From JANPBY01 sp963851405 (GTDB lineage Bacteria > Actinomycetota > Actinomycetes > DATJPE01): 64,000 nt of DNA. Location: assembly GCA_963851405.1 (NCBI GenBank), contig CAWKPB010000007.1, positions 1-64,000 of the forward strand, in the 5' to 3' direction. The notes under the pieces are model-generated. The model had not been told where the DNA came from. It was given only the letters and a program-made list of their open reading frames with translations, and did no database searches. Each line of letters opens with the position of its first letter. Within the stretch, counting starts at the first letter, position 1. Both the position numbers and the translations under genes were made by a program. This document shows, in pieces, positions 8,891-20,758 of this stretch.

Positions 8891-9652
8891 TCAGGTGCGT
8901 CCGCGCGGGCGCCATCGGCCGCGCCGATAGCGTGTCGGGCCGTGCCGCAAGCCGAAGCCGATGGCCTTGTAGGCCAGCGACGGAACGCTCACGACCTTGC
9001 CGCGCTCCAGATCCCGCAGGCTGTCGGCCACGACGCGATCCGCATCCAGCCACAGCCAATCCGGCAGCGACGACACGTCCATGGCCGCGCGCTCGTGAAA
9101 CTCGGTGTGGGTGTACCCGGGGCACACGACCATGGCTCTCACCCCGGATTCGCGCAGTTCACCCCGCAGGCCCTGAGTGAACGCGATCACGTAGGCCTTG
9201 GCGGCGCCGTACGTCCCTGAGGGCAGCCAGCCGGCAACAGACGCCACGTTGATGACCGACCCCGAACGGCGTTCAACCATCCCCGCGAGCGCCGCGTGCG
9301 TCAGCCGCACCACGGCCACGACCATGACGTCCAGGGCGGCCTGTTCGAGTGCGAGGTCTCCGGACACGAAGGGTTGATTCGTTGAGAAGCCCGCGTTGTT
9401 GATCAGCACCTGGACCGGCGAAGACGGGTCCGCCAGGCGGCGCTCGGCCAGGGCCAATCCTTCCCTGGTCGACAGATCCGCCGACAGCACCTCCGTCGAC
9501 GCGTCGAACCGATGCGCCAGATCGTCCGCAACCTGCTGCAGCCGAGCACCGTCGCGCGCCACCAGCACGAGGTCATATCCGTCCTGCGCCAAGCGCTGAG
9601 CGTAGGCAAGGCCAAGCCCAGCCGAGGCACCCGTGATCAGCGCAGTCGTCAT
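8891..9652 (-). CDS. short-chain dehydrogenase/reductase (SDR)
   Basis: A 253-residue NAD(P)-dependent oxidoreductase of the classical SDR family. Visible are the Rossmann TGASAGLG motif at the N-terminus, NNAG after strand 4, and the catalytic Ser of INVASVAG with YGAAK supplying Tyr and Lys. The AxxVTGASxGLG-like start and the C-terminal GLRHGPTRYRR tail resemble SDRs of the DltE/YqjQ kind; the substrate cannot be assigned. Start ATG at 9652 was chosen over an upstream in-frame start because the conserved fold begins immediately after it. It lies 80 bases downstream of the sulfatase gene start, on the same strand. Confidence 0.88.
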   Translation of the reverse strand: MTTALITGASAGLGLAYAQRLAQDGYDLVLVARDGARLQQVADDLAHRFDASTEVLSADLSTREGLALAERRLADPSSPVQVLINNAGFSTNQPFVSGDLALEQAALDVMVVAVVRLTHAALAGMVERRSGSVINVASVAGWLPSGTYGAAKAYVIAFTQGLRGELRESGVRAMVVCPGYTHTEFHERAAMDVSSLPDWLWLDADRVVADSLRDLERGKVVSVPSLAYKAIGFGLRHGPTRYRRGRWRPRGRT

Positions 9653-9818
9653 GCAGCGACCCTGGCAGACGACCCCACTGCGAGCTGCAGCGGGCACGTC
9701 TGGCCCCGGCTTCAGTCACCTTTGTATCTCGGTCGGACTGGCAACCGGAGGAACCGCTCGGGAGGCGCTAGCGTCCCAGCGGCGCGGGGAGGTCCCGACA
9801 CGGGCGGACGGAGGCACG

Positions 9819-12713
9819 ATGGCGGGTCCGGGGATCTCGGGACTCGGTCGCACGATCGTGACGAGCGTGCTGCTTGCCGGTTTGGCCGTGACCCAACCTG
9901 TCGAGGCGCAGGCGGCGCCTGGACCCGCGACGACAGGCACGCTTTCGACGATGACGGGCGCGTACTCCCCGGTTGATCCGGACCGGCTTCCCGCGGGTTG
10001 GACGGCTGAGCCGTCGAGGACCAGCGGCAACGGCGTCGTGCTCCGCTGGTCATCCAACAGCCGCATCCGAACGGGGGACGCGCGCCTCGAGATCCGCATC
10101 GGGAGCCTGTCACTTGGCCCGGCGACGCTGAGCAGGGACGGTCGACGCGTCTCGAGCGTGCTCACGGCGGAAGGCGTGGCCCGGTTGGCACCCAACGCCC
10201 TCGACGATCTGGCGGTCTGGGCCGGGGGTCGCCGCATCGATCAGTCGACACCAGCCGGGTCGAGACCTTCGCCCGGAGTGGGGATCCCTCGAGCACCCAG
10301 AGTCGACGGACCGGGGGTGCTTGGTGCGCCCGACCGCTTGCGTCGCCTGATCGAGCGCGACCCGGGCACTCCCGGAGAGCATCCCTTCATGCAGGGCACG
10401 TACACCCGACCCAGCATTGGTGTGGATGGGTTGGCTGAGCCGGTTGAAGTGAGTGCGGTCGTGGTCGGTCCGACCGACGTGACCGAGCCCGCACCTCTGG
10501 TCCTGCTTCTGCACGGGCGACACTCCACGTGCTACCGGGGCGCGAAGAAGGACAGCAGCGACTGGCCGTGCCCGTCCGGTTGGACGCCCATCCCGAGCAA
10601 CCGCGGCTACCTGAAGACCCAGCGCCTGCTCGCCTCCCAGGGCTACGTCACCGTCTCCATCTCGGCCAACGGGATCAACGGTCAGGACAGTTTCCTGTCC
10701 GACGGAGGGGCCGCCGCCCGCTCGCATCTGGTCCGCCACCACCTACGGCTGTGGTCCCAGTGGTCGGCGACCGAAGCCGCCCATGACGCGGCACCCTCAG
10801 CCGTCTCCGACATCACGCCTGCCGACGTCGGTCGGGTCCTGCTCGTGGGGCACTCCCGTGGTGGCGAAGGAGTGAACCGAGCAGCCCTGGACAGCCTCAC
10901 CAGTCCGCGGGCCCCGTGGCGGATCCGCGGTCTGGTGCACATCGGACCTACCGCCTTCGGGCAGAACCCGGCGCCAGGCGTCCCCGTCGTCGTGCTGCTT
11001 CCCTACTGCGACGGCGATGTCTACGACCTCCAGGGACAGGCGTATGTGGATGCCGCCCGCGAGCAAGGCGACGACCAGACTCTCCGCAGCGCGGTCATGG
11101 TCCTGGGCGCCAATCACAACTTCTTCAACGCTGAGTGGACGCCCGGCAAGGCGGCCGCCCCAGCGTGGGACGACTGGTGGGATGACAGCGACTCCACGTG
11201 CGGGACTCGTTCCCCCACCCGGCTGTCTCCCGCAGACCAGCGCGCAGTCGGCGCGACTTACAGCGCAGCAGCCGCCGCGCTGTTTCTGCGCGCTGACGAG
11301 TCGGTGCTGCCTATGCTCGACGGCCGTCACACCGAAGCCGCATCGGCCAGGGGAGCAGCCGTCCGCAGCGAGGCGTTGGGCGGCAATCGCACCCGCGCGC
11401 TGCTCCCGAACACCCGCCTCGAGGTGGGATCGCGCGGCGCCGTCACGGCTCGGCGCTGCCGTACAGCCGAATCCACGGACCGCAGTCACCAGTGCGTCGC
11501 CAACGTGTTCGCAGGGTCAGCCCCTCACTTCCTGCCCCTCTTCGGCATCCAGGGCGAGCCCAGCCGACGCGCGGTCAAGATCGGCTGGGACACCGCGCGC
11601 GGCTTCGCTCGCCTCGAGCTTCCCCGGCCGGTGGATCTTTCGGTGGCCGCTCGGTTCGACCTGCGCGTCGCTGCCCGGCCGGGGGACCCGGTCAGCCGTT
11701 TCGCCGTGCGCCTGATCGACGCGGATGGAGTGGCGGCCACGCTGCCTGCGCTGGCTGCGCGGCCGCTGCCCGGCGACAGCGGGGGACGCGGGTTTCGCGG
11801 CAAAACGTGGGCTCAGAACGTATCGCGGCCGCTCGCGACCATCGCTTCGAGCTCGGGACTCGATCTCACCCGGATTGCGCGCGTCGACCTCCTGCCGGTC
11901 TCCGGGACGGGGCGGATCTGGGTTCTTGACGCCTGGGGGTGGAACGACGGGCTCGCGGCCCCGGCACCGCCCGGCCTGCCGCGTGTCGACGTGGCACATC
12001 TGCGCGTGGATGAAGGAGACCTGCCGCAGACCGTCGCCGTACCGCTGCGCGTTCGGGCCACCCCCGGGTCGCCGGCGCGGGACGGCCGGCTATGGGTGAC
12101 CGTGATCGATCCGAACTCCTTCGACGCGCCGACCACCTCAGTGATCGACATCCCACGAGGCACCCGCCGGATGGTGATCGAGGTCCCCGTTGCAGGCAAC
12201 GCCCGCGACGACGCCCAGGAGACGGAGTACGTGGTTGCCGTGAAACCGGTCTACGGGCTGACTGTGGGCGACTACGCGGGCGGTGTGACCGTGGTCGATG
12301 ACGACCCGGCGCCAACGCTCACCGCGACCGCCATTCGCGACCAGGCTGCCGAAGGCCAGGCGCTCGTGTGGACGTTGAGTCTGTCAGAACCGAGTGATCT
12401 CGGGATCTTCATCCCAATCACCTTCGTCGCAGCCAAGCCGGGAAGCCCTCCCGAGGCCACCACTGTTGATGTCTCCGCGAATTGGCTCCGGAAGCAGGGC
12501 GCTCGCCCCCAACCTGATCGCCCGCTGTCCGACGCTGAGGTCTTCTTGTTCACCTACCTCGATCCGGGCGTCACGGAGGTGACGATCCGGGTCCCCACGA
12601 AAGAGGACTTCGTCGCCGAGGGTCCCGAGTCGGTGAATCTCGCCCTCGATCCGGCTGAGGAGTACCTCCTGACCGATGACTCCGGCTACCTGACGGGGAC
12701 CATCCTCGACTGA
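9819..12713 (+). CDS. large secreted alpha/beta hydrolase with C-terminal Calx-beta-like domains
   Basis: A 964-residue exported protein. A signal peptide is visible (RTIVTSVLLAGLAVTQP, then an A-x-A cleavage region before APGPATTG). The hydrolase core spans roughly residues 180-510: PLVLLLHGRHSTC forms the oxyanion region, VLLVGHSRGGEGVN the nucleophile elbow (GHSRG), and GANHNFF the likely catalytic His. A beta-rich domain follows, then two segments near the C-terminus (about residues 730-964) with VAVPLRVRATPGSPA and a DYxGG...V-DDDP pattern typical of Calx-beta domains. It probably acts on an extracellular ester or polymer; the substrate is unknown. ATG at 9819 follows GGAGG at a 4-base spacing; the open frame continues upstream but without a signal sequence. 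Confidence 0.88.
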   Translation: MAGPGISGLGRTIVTSVLLAGLAVTQPVEAQAAPGPATTGTLSTMTGAYSPVDPDRLPAGWTAEPSRTSGNGVVLRWSSNSRIRTGDARLEIRIGSLSLGPATLSRDGRRVSSVLTAEGVARLAPNALDDLAVWAGGRRIDQSTPAGSRPSPGVGIPRAPRVDGPGVLGAPDRLRRLIERDPGTPGEHPFMQGTYTRPSIGVDGLAEPVEVSAVVVGPTDVTEPAPLVLLLHGRHSTCYRGAKKDSSDWPCPSGWTPIPSNRGYLKTQRLLASQGYVTVSISANGINGQDSFLSDGGAAARSHLVRHHLRLWSQWSATEAAHDAAPSAVSDITPADVGRVLLVGHSRGGEGVNRAALDSLTSPRAPWRIRGLVHIGPTAFGQNPAPGVPVVVLLPYCDGDVYDLQGQAYVDAAREQGDDQTLRSAVMVLGANHNFFNAEWTPGKAAAPAWDDWWDDSDSTCGTRSPTRLSPADQRAVGATYSAAAAALFLRADESVLPMLDGRHTEAASARGAAVRSEALGGNRTRALLPNTRLEVGSRGAVTARRCRTAESTDRSHQCVANVFAGSAPHFLPLFGIQGEPSRRAVKIGWDTARGFARLELPRPVDLSVAARFDLRVAARPGDPVSRFAVRLIDADGVAATLPALAARPLPGDSGGRGFRGKTWAQNVSRPLATIASSSGLDLTRIARVDLLPVSGTGRIWVLDAWGWNDGLAAPAPPGLPRVDVAHLRVDEGDLPQTVAVPLRVRATPGSPARDGRLWVTVIDPNSFDAPTTSVIDIPRGTRRMVIEVPVAGNARDDAQETEYVVAVKPVYGLTVGDYAGGVTVVDDDPAPTLTATAIRDQAAEGQALVWTLSLSEPSDLGIFIPITFVAAKPGSPPEATTVDVSANWLRKQGARPQPDRPLSDAEVFLFTYLDPGVTEVTIRVPTKEDFVAEGPESVNLALDPAEEYLLTDDSGYLTGTILD

Positions 12714-12751
12714 CAGGGCCGTCGGCCGGAACTAGCCCTAGCCTGCTGAGC

Positions 12752-13912
12752 ATGCAGCGGCCAGCGAAGCGGGTGCAGGGGTTGGGCACGACCGTGTTCG
12801 CGGAGATGACGGCGCTTGCGACTGCCACGGGGGCCATCAATCTCGGCCAGGGTTTCCCGGACGAGGACGGCCCCCCCGAGGTGAGCGAAGCCGCTGTGAC
12901 GGCCATCAGAAGTGGCCAGAACCAGTACGCCCCTGGGCCAGGCGTGTTCACGCTGCGCCAAGCGATCGCGGGCCATCGCCAGCGATTCGCTGGTCTCGAG
13001 TACGACCCCGCTGACGAGGTGTTGGTAACGACCGGAGCGACCGAGGCCATCGCGGCGGCCCTACTCGGCCTGGTCAACCCCGGCGACGAGGTCGCCGTTC
13101 TGGAGCCCTACTACGACTCCTACGTGGCCGGCATCGGGTTCGCCGGAGGGACTCGCCGACCGATCACGTTGCGTCCGCCTGACTACGCGCTTGACCCGGA
13201 CGCGCTGCGACAGGCCGTCACCCCAAGCACCACGATGCTGTTGCTGAACTCTCCTCACAATCCCACGGGTACCGTGCTCTCTGTTGACGAGTTGACGGCC
13301 GTCGCCGAAGTCGCGATCGAGCACGACTTGGTGGTCGTGGCAGACGAGGTCTACGAGCACATGGTGTTCGACGCCGATCGCCCGCACATCCCCATCGCCA
13401 CCCTTCCCGGGATGCGCGAGCGGACCCTGTCGATCAGCTCCGCGGGCAAGACGTTCGCCTTCACGGGGTGGAAGGTCGGGTGGGTCACGGGCCCCCCGCA
13501 ACTCATCGAAGCCGTTCGGCTGGCCAAGCAATTCCTCACCTACACCTCGGGCGCGCCCTTTCAGCCGGCCATCGCCGTCGGATTAGGACTGCCCGACGAG
13601 TACTTCACCGGACTTCGCGACGGTCTCGCGTCGAAGCGTGACCGGCTCTGCGACGGTCTCGCGGACGTGGGGCTGGCGGTCCATCGGCCCCGCGGGACCT
13701 ACTTCGCCACCACCGACGTCAGGCCCTTGGGGTACGACGAAGGGTGGGCCTTCTGTCGGGACCTTCCCGAGCGCGCGGGGGTTGTGGCCATTCCCCACGC
13801 CCCGTTCTGGGACGACGAAGCAACGGGGGCGCCGCTCGTTCGGTGGGCCTTCTGCAAGAAGGACCGGGTCCTCGACGAAGCGGTCCAGCGACTTCGTACG
13901 GCCTTCGCCTGA
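12752..13912 (+). CDS. class I/II PLP-dependent aminotransferase
   Basis: A 386-residue fold-type I aminotransferase of the MalY/YbdL/DapC-like group. Visible features are INLGQGFPDEDGP (substrate-binding loop), NSPHNPTGTV, VVADEVYEHMVFD (PLP-nitrogen Asp and Tyr), and SISSAGKTFAFTGWKVGW with the Schiff-base Lys. Proteins of this group are annotated as N-succinyldiaminopimelate, methionine or kynurenine aminotransferases; sequence alone does not decide between them. It begins 38 bases after the secreted hydrolase and is convergent with clpB, 29 bases away. A 7-bp repeat (CCTGACC/GGTCAGG) in that gap is too weak to call a terminator with confidence. Confidence 0.9.
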   Translation: MQRPAKRVQGLGTTVFAEMTALATATGAINLGQGFPDEDGPPEVSEAAVTAIRSGQNQYAPGPGVFTLRQAIAGHRQRFAGLEYDPADEVLVTTGATEAIAAALLGLVNPGDEVAVLEPYYDSYVAGIGFAGGTRRPITLRPPDYALDPDALRQAVTPSTTMLLLNSPHNPTGTVLSVDELTAVAEVAIEHDLVVVADEVYEHMVFDADRPHIPIATLPGMRERTLSISSAGKTFAFTGWKVGWVTGPPQLIEAVRLAKQFLTYTSGAPFQPAIAVGLGLPDEYFTGLRDGLASKRDRLCDGLADVGLAVHRPRGTYFATTDVRPLGYDEGWAFCRDLPERAGVVAIPHAPFWDDEATGAPLVRWAFCKKDRVLDEAVQRLRTAFA

Positions 13913-13941
13913 CCCACCCGGCAGTCAGCAGGGCCCGCCGG

Positions 13942-16524
<2,583 letters not shown>

Positions 16525-16564
16525 CCCAGGCCCTCATCTCTTTCCATGGTCGCGGTCACTGACC

Positions 16565-16918
16565 TCAGGACCGCCGAGTCGATCGAGCGTTAGGTCGCCA
16601 CACGACCAACGCACCGCTGCGCTGTTGCGACTCGAGCTGTGCCAGCCGGCCGCGCAGCCGTACGACTTCGGACTCGAGCTCGAGGACACGTCTGATTCCC
16701 TCGAGGTTCACGCCCTCGTGAGACAGCTGCTGCACCTGTCGCAGGTGCGCGATGTCACGACGGGAGTACCGCCGACCACCGCCCGGAGTCCGGCGCGGCG
16801 TCACCAGACCGAGCCGGTCGTACTGCCGAAGCGTTTGAGCGTGGAGTCCGCTGATCTGTGCGGCGACCGAGATCACATAGACGGGTGCATCCTCGGTGAG
16901 CTCAAGTGGTTCACGCAT
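16565..16918 (-). CDS. hspR: heat-shock repressor HspR (MerR family)
   Basis: A 117-residue repressor with an N-terminal MerR winged helix (VYVISVAAQISGLHAQTLRQYDRL, read in parts, with YSRRDIAHLRQVQQL) and a C-terminal coiled-coil dimer helix rich in Leu and Arg. In Streptomyces, HspR binds HAIR operators with DnaK as co-repressor, so free DnaK level sets expression of its own operon. A matching HAIR site lies upstream of dnaK (20703-20723), which supports the assignment. ATG at 16918 is preferred over ATG at 16939 because GAGGAG sits 6 bases before it. It is fourth in dnaK-grpE-dnaJ-hspR-clpB. Confidence 0.95.
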   Translation of the reverse strand: MREPLELTEDAPVYVISVAAQISGLHAQTLRQYDRLGLVTPRRTPGGGRRYSRRDIAHLRQVQQLSHEGVNLEGIRRVLELESEVVRLRGRLAQLESQQRSGALVVWRPNARSTRRS

Positions 16919-16947
16919 CGATGGCTCCTCTCTACGCATCGCTTCGC

Positions 16948-18102
16948 CTACTCGTTGGCAAGGTCCATGAGGCCGACCCGGGGATCGTCGCTCGCCGTTG
17001 CCTCCCGGTAAGCCTCCAACGCTTGCTTCGCCGCGCCGTCGACCTTGTGGGGGACGGCCACCTCGACCGTCACCAGGAGGTCACCGGCACCGCCCTTCCC
17101 AGCCAAACCCCTGCCCTTCACGCGAAAGGTGCGACCCGTCGTGGTGCCCGCCGGGATCCGGACGGTGACGGGGTCGCCGAGCAGGGTCGGCACCGGGATC
17201 TTGGCCCCGAAGGCGGCCTCGGGGAACGTCACGGGGACGGTCAGAGTCAGGTGTTGGCCGCGCCGCCCGAACACCGGGTGCTTGTCGACGTGGACGTCGA
17301 TGTAGAGGTCACCGTTGGGTGCCCCGCTCTCCCCGGCGGCTCCTTTGCCCTTCAATCGGATCCGGGCACCGTCGGCGACGCCTGCCGGCAGCCGCGCGGA
17401 GATCGTGCGCGAGGTAGTTCCCCGCCCCGTTCCACGGCAGGTGGTGCACGGATCGTCGATGTGGACGCCGCGACCGCGGCACTCCTGACAAGTCTCGGCA
17501 AACGCGAAGCCGGCACCCGCACTACGCGACACCTGTCCGGACCCGTGGCAGGTCGCACACGTCCGCGGCGTCGTTCCTGGCTTGGCACCGGTCCCGCGAC
17601 AGGTGGAGCACGCACCCTCGGTCGTCAGCCGAAGGGGGATCGTGACCCCCTCGGCCGCTTGTCGGAAGTTCACGGTCACGGACGACTCGACGTCGCCACC
17701 GCGACGAGGGCCTGCACTGGCCGAGGCCCGACCGCCGCGCTGCCCGAACAAACCGCCCAACAAGTCGCCGAGGTCTCCCGCACCCGGTCGACCGGCCCCG
17801 AAGGGGTTACCCGACGAGCGCCCACCTCCACCGGCTCCGCCTTGGCCCGGGAACCTGAAACCGGTTGCCCCAAGCCGCCTCAGTTCGTCGTACTCCTCGC
17901 GCTTCTTCTCGTCGGCGAGCACGTCGTAGGCCGCCGAGATCTCCTTGAATCGGGACTCGGCCGAGGCGTCTCCCGGATTCTTGTCCGGGTGGAACTTCTG
18001 CGCCAGCTTGCGATAGGCCTTCTTGATCTCGGCCCCGGACGCCGTGGACGAGACACCGAGATCGGCGTAATAGTCACGCTCGAGATCATCCTTCGCCGAC
18101 AT
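16948..18102 (-). CDS. dnaJ: chaperone DnaJ
   Basis: Hsp40 co-chaperone that delivers substrates to DnaK and stimulates its ATPase. The 384-residue protein is a type I DnaJ. Its J domain carries the HPD triad (LAQKFHPDKNPGD). A Gly/Phe-rich linker (GFRFPGQGGAGGGGRSSGN) follows, then a zinc-binding region with four CxxCxGxG repeats (CSTCRGTG, CATCHGSG, CQECRGRG, CTTCRGTG) and a C-terminal substrate-binding domain. It starts 15 bases after grpE stops, and hspR follows. The presence of the gene next to hspR marks it as the heat-shock-operon DnaJ; actinobacteria usually carry a second one (DnaJ2) elsewhere. Confidence 0.97.
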   Translation of the reverse strand: MSAKDDLERDYYADLGVSSTASGAEIKKAYRKLAQKFHPDKNPGDASAESRFKEISAAYDVLADEKKREEYDELRRLGATGFRFPGQGGAGGGGRSSGNPFGAGRPGAGDLGDLLGGLFGQRGGRASASAGPRRGGDVESSVTVNFRQAAEGVTIPLRLTTEGACSTCRGTGAKPGTTPRTCATCHGSGQVSRSAGAGFAFAETCQECRGRGVHIDDPCTTCRGTGRGTTSRTISARLPAGVADGARIRLKGKGAAGESGAPNGDLYIDVHVDKHPVFGRRGQHLTLTVPVTFPEAAFGAKIPVPTLLGDPVTVRIPAGTTTGRTFRVKGRGLAGKGGAGDLLVTVEVAVPHKVDGAAKQALEAYREATASDDPRVGLMDLANE

Positions 18103-18117
18103 GGCCTGCCTCCCGAC

Positions 18118-18744
18118 TCACTCGGGGGCGCCGCCCTCCGGCGGCACATGAGCGGGTTGAGAGACCACGACGCGCGCGGCGCGAACCAAGCGCTGGGCAT
18201 ATCGATACCCGGGCTGGAAGACCTCGAGCACAATCGGCTCACCGGGTTCGGGCGTTGGAACGGCGCTGAGTGCCTCGTGGAGCGCTGGATCGAAGACCTC
18301 CCCGACGGCGCCGAAGGGCTCGAGCCCCAACCGCAGCACGGTCGCCTCGAACGACTCCCCGACCGACTTGAACGCACCTTCGAGCTCACCGTGGTGGCGA
18401 GCCCGGCCGATGTCGTCCAGCACTGGCAGCAACTCAGCCAGGGCCCCAGCGACCGCCCCCTCACGTACGGCATCACGGTCACGCTCGACGCGCCGCCGAT
18501 AGTTGGCGTACTCCGCGGACAGCCGTTGGAGGTCACTCGTCAATTCGGCTAGGTCGGCATCAAGCAACGACGAGTCCGGCGCTTCCCCCAGCTCCCCGGT
18601 GCCGATCCCCGGATTGCCCGGGTGGTCGACCGTCGGGTCGGCTGGAGCAGAGGGGCTCGGTTCGCGCACCTGATAGGTCTGCGGGTCGATCCGACGCCGG
18701 TCACGGAAGACCGGCGCCGCCTCGTCCGGATTCTCAGTGCTCAC
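18118..18744 (-). CDS. grpE: nucleotide exchange factor GrpE
   Basis: Exchanges ADP for ATP on DnaK. The 208-residue protein has a disordered acidic/proline-rich N-terminus, a long coiled-coil (ELTSDLQRLSAEYANYRRRVERDR, read in parts) and the C-terminal beta domain ending with VLEVFQPGYRYAQRLVRAARVVVS, the GrpE signature. GTG at 18744 overlaps the dnaK stop codon by four bases (GTGA), so translation is coupled to dnaK. dnaJ follows after 15 bases. Confidence 0.97.
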   Translation of the reverse strand: MSTENPDEAAPVFRDRRRIDPQTYQVREPSPSAPADPTVDHPGNPGIGTGELGEAPDSSLLDADLAELTSDLQRLSAEYANYRRRVERDRDAVREGAVAGALAELLPVLDDIGRARHHGELEGAFKSVGESFEATVLRLGLEPFGAVGEVFDPALHEALSAVPTPEPGEPIVLEVFQPGYRYAQRLVRAARVVVSQPAHVPPEGGAPE

Positions 18745-20615
18745 TTCGACTCGCTGTCCGTGTCGCCTTCGTCTACGACCTCAGCGTCAACGACCTCGGC
18801 GTCCACGATGTCCGACTCGTCATCGACCGGCGCGCCTTCGCCCGCTGACTCGCTGCCGGCTTCTTCGGCGCTCGCTTGGGCGCTGGCATACAGCGCCTCA
18901 CCCAGCGACTGGCTGGCCGTGGCCAAAGCAGCGGTCGCTGTGCTGATGGCCTCGACGTCCTCGCCCTCAAGAGCTTTCTTCAGATCGGACAGCGGCCCAT
19001 CGACGTTGCTCTTCGCATCGTCCGGAAGCTTGTCGGCGTTGTCAGCCATGAACTTCTCGGTCTGGTAGACCAGCTGCTCAGCGCTGTTGCGGGTCTCCGC
19101 TTCTTCCTTGCGGCGCTTGTCTTCCTCGGCGTACTCCTCCGCCTCGCGCATCATCCGCTCGATGTCGTCCTTCGGCAGAGCCGAGCCGCCGGTGATCGTC
19201 ATCGACTGCTCCTTGCCGGTCCCAAGGTCCTTGGCCGACACGTGGACGATGCCATCCGCGTCGATGTCGAAGGTGACCTCGATCTGCGGGACGCCGCGCG
19301 GTGCAGGAGGGAGCCCGGTGAGTTCGAACATCCCGAGCTTCTTGTTGTAGGCGGCCATCTCGCGCTCACCTTGGAAGACCTGGATCTGTACGGCCGGCTG
19401 GTTGTCGTCGGCCGTCGTGAAGGTCTCGGAACGCTTCGTGGGGATCGTGGTGTTGCGGTCGATCAGGCGGGTCATGATGCCGCCCTTGGTTTCGATGCCC
19501 AACGACAGCGGGGTGACGTCGAGCAGCAAGACGTCCTTGACCTCGCCCTTCATGACTCCGGCTTGGAGTGCGGCCCCCACCGCCACGACCTCGTCGGGGT
19601 TGACTCCCTTGTTGGGCTCCTTCCCGCCGGTCAGATCGCGGACCAGATCGGTGACCGCGGGCATCCGTGTGGACCCACCGACGAGCACGACGTGGTCGAT
19701 GGCCGCGACGGAGACGCCGCCGTCCTTGATCACGTTCGCGAACGGCGCCTTGCATCGATCGAGCAGGTCCTGGGTCATCTGCTGGAACTGCGAGCGCGTG
19801 AGCTTCTCGTCGAGGTGGAGCGGGCCCTCGGCGCTGGCCGTGATGTACGGCAGGTTGATCGTGGTTTCAGCCGAGGACGACAGCTCGATCTTGGCCTTCT
19901 CCGCGGCCTCGCGCAGGCGCTGAAGGGCCATCTTGTCTTTCGAGAGGTCGACGCCGTGTCCATTCTGGAACTGCTTGACCAAGTGGTCGACGACCCGCTG
20001 ATCCCAGTCGTCGCCCCCGAGGTGGTTGTCACCGGAGGTCGCCTTGACCTCGACGATGCCCTCCCCGATCTCGAGTAGCGACACGTCGAAGGTGCCACCG
20101 CCGAGGTCGAAGACGAGGATCGTTTGGTCCTTGTCACCCTTGTCGAGGCCGTACGCCAGGGCCGCGGCCGTGGGCTCATTGACGATGCGAAGCACGTTGA
20201 GGCCCGCGATGTCGCCGGCCTCCTTCGTCGCCTGGCGCTGCGCGTCGCTGAAGTACGCCGGGACAGTGATCACGGCGTCGGTGACGTTCTCTCCGAGGTA
20301 GGACTCAGCGTCGCGCTTGAGCTTTTGCAGGATGAAGGCGCTGATCTGTTGCGGCGTGAAGGCCTTGTCGTCGATGTCGACGTGCCAGTCGGTCCCCATG
20401 TGGCGCTTGACGGAGCGAATCGTTCGGTCGACGTTGGTCACTGCCTGACGCTTAGCGACCTCACCGACCAAGACCTCTCCCGTCTTGGCGAAGGCGACCA
20501 CCGAAGGGGTGGTGCGAGCGCCTTCGGCGTTGGCGATGACGGTGGGCTCGCCACCTTCGAGAACAGAAACCACCGAGTTGGTTGTGCCGAGATCGATGCC
20601 GACCGCTCGTGCCAT
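18741..20615 (-). CDS. dnaK: chaperone DnaK (Hsp70)
   Basis: Hsp70 chaperone, 624 residues. The ATPase domain shows AVGIDLGTTNSVV at the N-terminus, VFDLGGGTFDVSLLE near residue 165, and VVLVGGSTRMPAV near residue 310. The linker and substrate-binding domain follow (DVLLLDVTPLSLGIETKGG), and the tail is acidic, ending before the coupled grpE start. It is first in a five-gene operon. Upstream lie a plausible promoter and a HAIR operator, so HspR, with DnaK itself as co-repressor, should control it. Confidence 0.98.
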   Translation of the reverse strand: MARAVGIDLGTTNSVVSVLEGGEPTVIANAEGARTTPSVVAFAKTGEVLVGEVAKRQAVTNVDRTIRSVKRHMGTDWHVDIDDKAFTPQQISAFILQKLKRDAESYLGENVTDAVITVPAYFSDAQRQATKEAGDIAGLNVLRIVNEPTAAALAYGLDKGDKDQTILVFDLGGGTFDVSLLEIGEGIVEVKATSGDNHLGGDDWDQRVVDHLVKQFQNGHGVDLSKDKMALQRLREAAEKAKIELSSSAETTINLPYITASAEGPLHLDEKLTRSQFQQMTQDLLDRCKAPFANVIKDGGVSVAAIDHVVLVGGSTRMPAVTDLVRDLTGGKEPNKGVNPDEVVAVGAALQAGVMKGEVKDVLLLDVTPLSLGIETKGGIMTRLIDRNTTIPTKRSETFTTADDNQPAVQIQVFQGEREMAAYNKKLGMFELTGLPPAPRGVPQIEVTFDIDADGIVHVSAKDLGTGKEQSMTITGGSALPKDDIERMMREAEEYAEEDKRRKEEAETRNSAEQLVYQTEKFMADNADKLPDDAKSNVDGPLSDLKKALEGEDVEAISTATAALATASQSLGEALYASAQASAEEAGSESAGEGAPVDDESDIVDAEVVDAEVVDEGDTDSESK

Positions 20616-20669
20616 GAAGAACCTCCGAGAGTGCTGGGAAGGGGAACCGAGATGATTACGTCCGGGTCC

Positions 20670-20698
20670 ATGATGCTATGTGGGTGCGTGTCTGTCAA
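20670..20698 (-). promoter_or_regulatory. dnaK: candidate dnaK promoter (-35 TTGACA, -10 CATCAT)
   Basis: A perfect TTGACA lies at 20698-20693 on the minus strand and CATCAT at 20675-20670, separated by 17 bases. The start point would be about 45-50 bases upstream of the dnaK ATG. The -10 matches the consensus at four positions only. The HAIR operator sits 5 bases upstream of the -35 element. Confidence 0.6.
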
Positions 20699-20702
20699 CT
20701 GA

Positions 20703-20723
20703 GTTGAGTCGATCTCACTCATG
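20703..20723. promoter_or_regulatory. HAIR operator (HspR binding site)
   Basis: The + strand reads GTTGAGT-CGATCTC-ACTCATG. The published HAIR consensus is CTTGAGT-N7-ACTCAAG; this site keeps the TTGAGT and ACTCA cores and the exact 7-base spacer. It lies between dnaK and the divergent VOC-protein gene, next to the dnaK -35 element, and an HspR gene is in the same operon. Binding may also affect the VOC gene, whose start is only 35 bases away. Confidence 0.88.
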
Positions 20724-20758
20724 TTCACGCGAACGACCTCTGGCCTTAGCGTCTGAGC

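Noticed and set aside
16525..16564. Possible HAIR operator in front of clpB
   Set aside because: The 40-base gap has GAGGTCAGTGACC but no TTGAGT-N7-ACTCA arrangement, so HspR binding there is not supported.
16906..20078. Long + strand open frames (548 and 400 codons) opposite dnaJ-grpE-dnaK
   Set aside because: They are antisense to highly conserved chaperone genes, have no ribosome site, and show no recognisable protein features.
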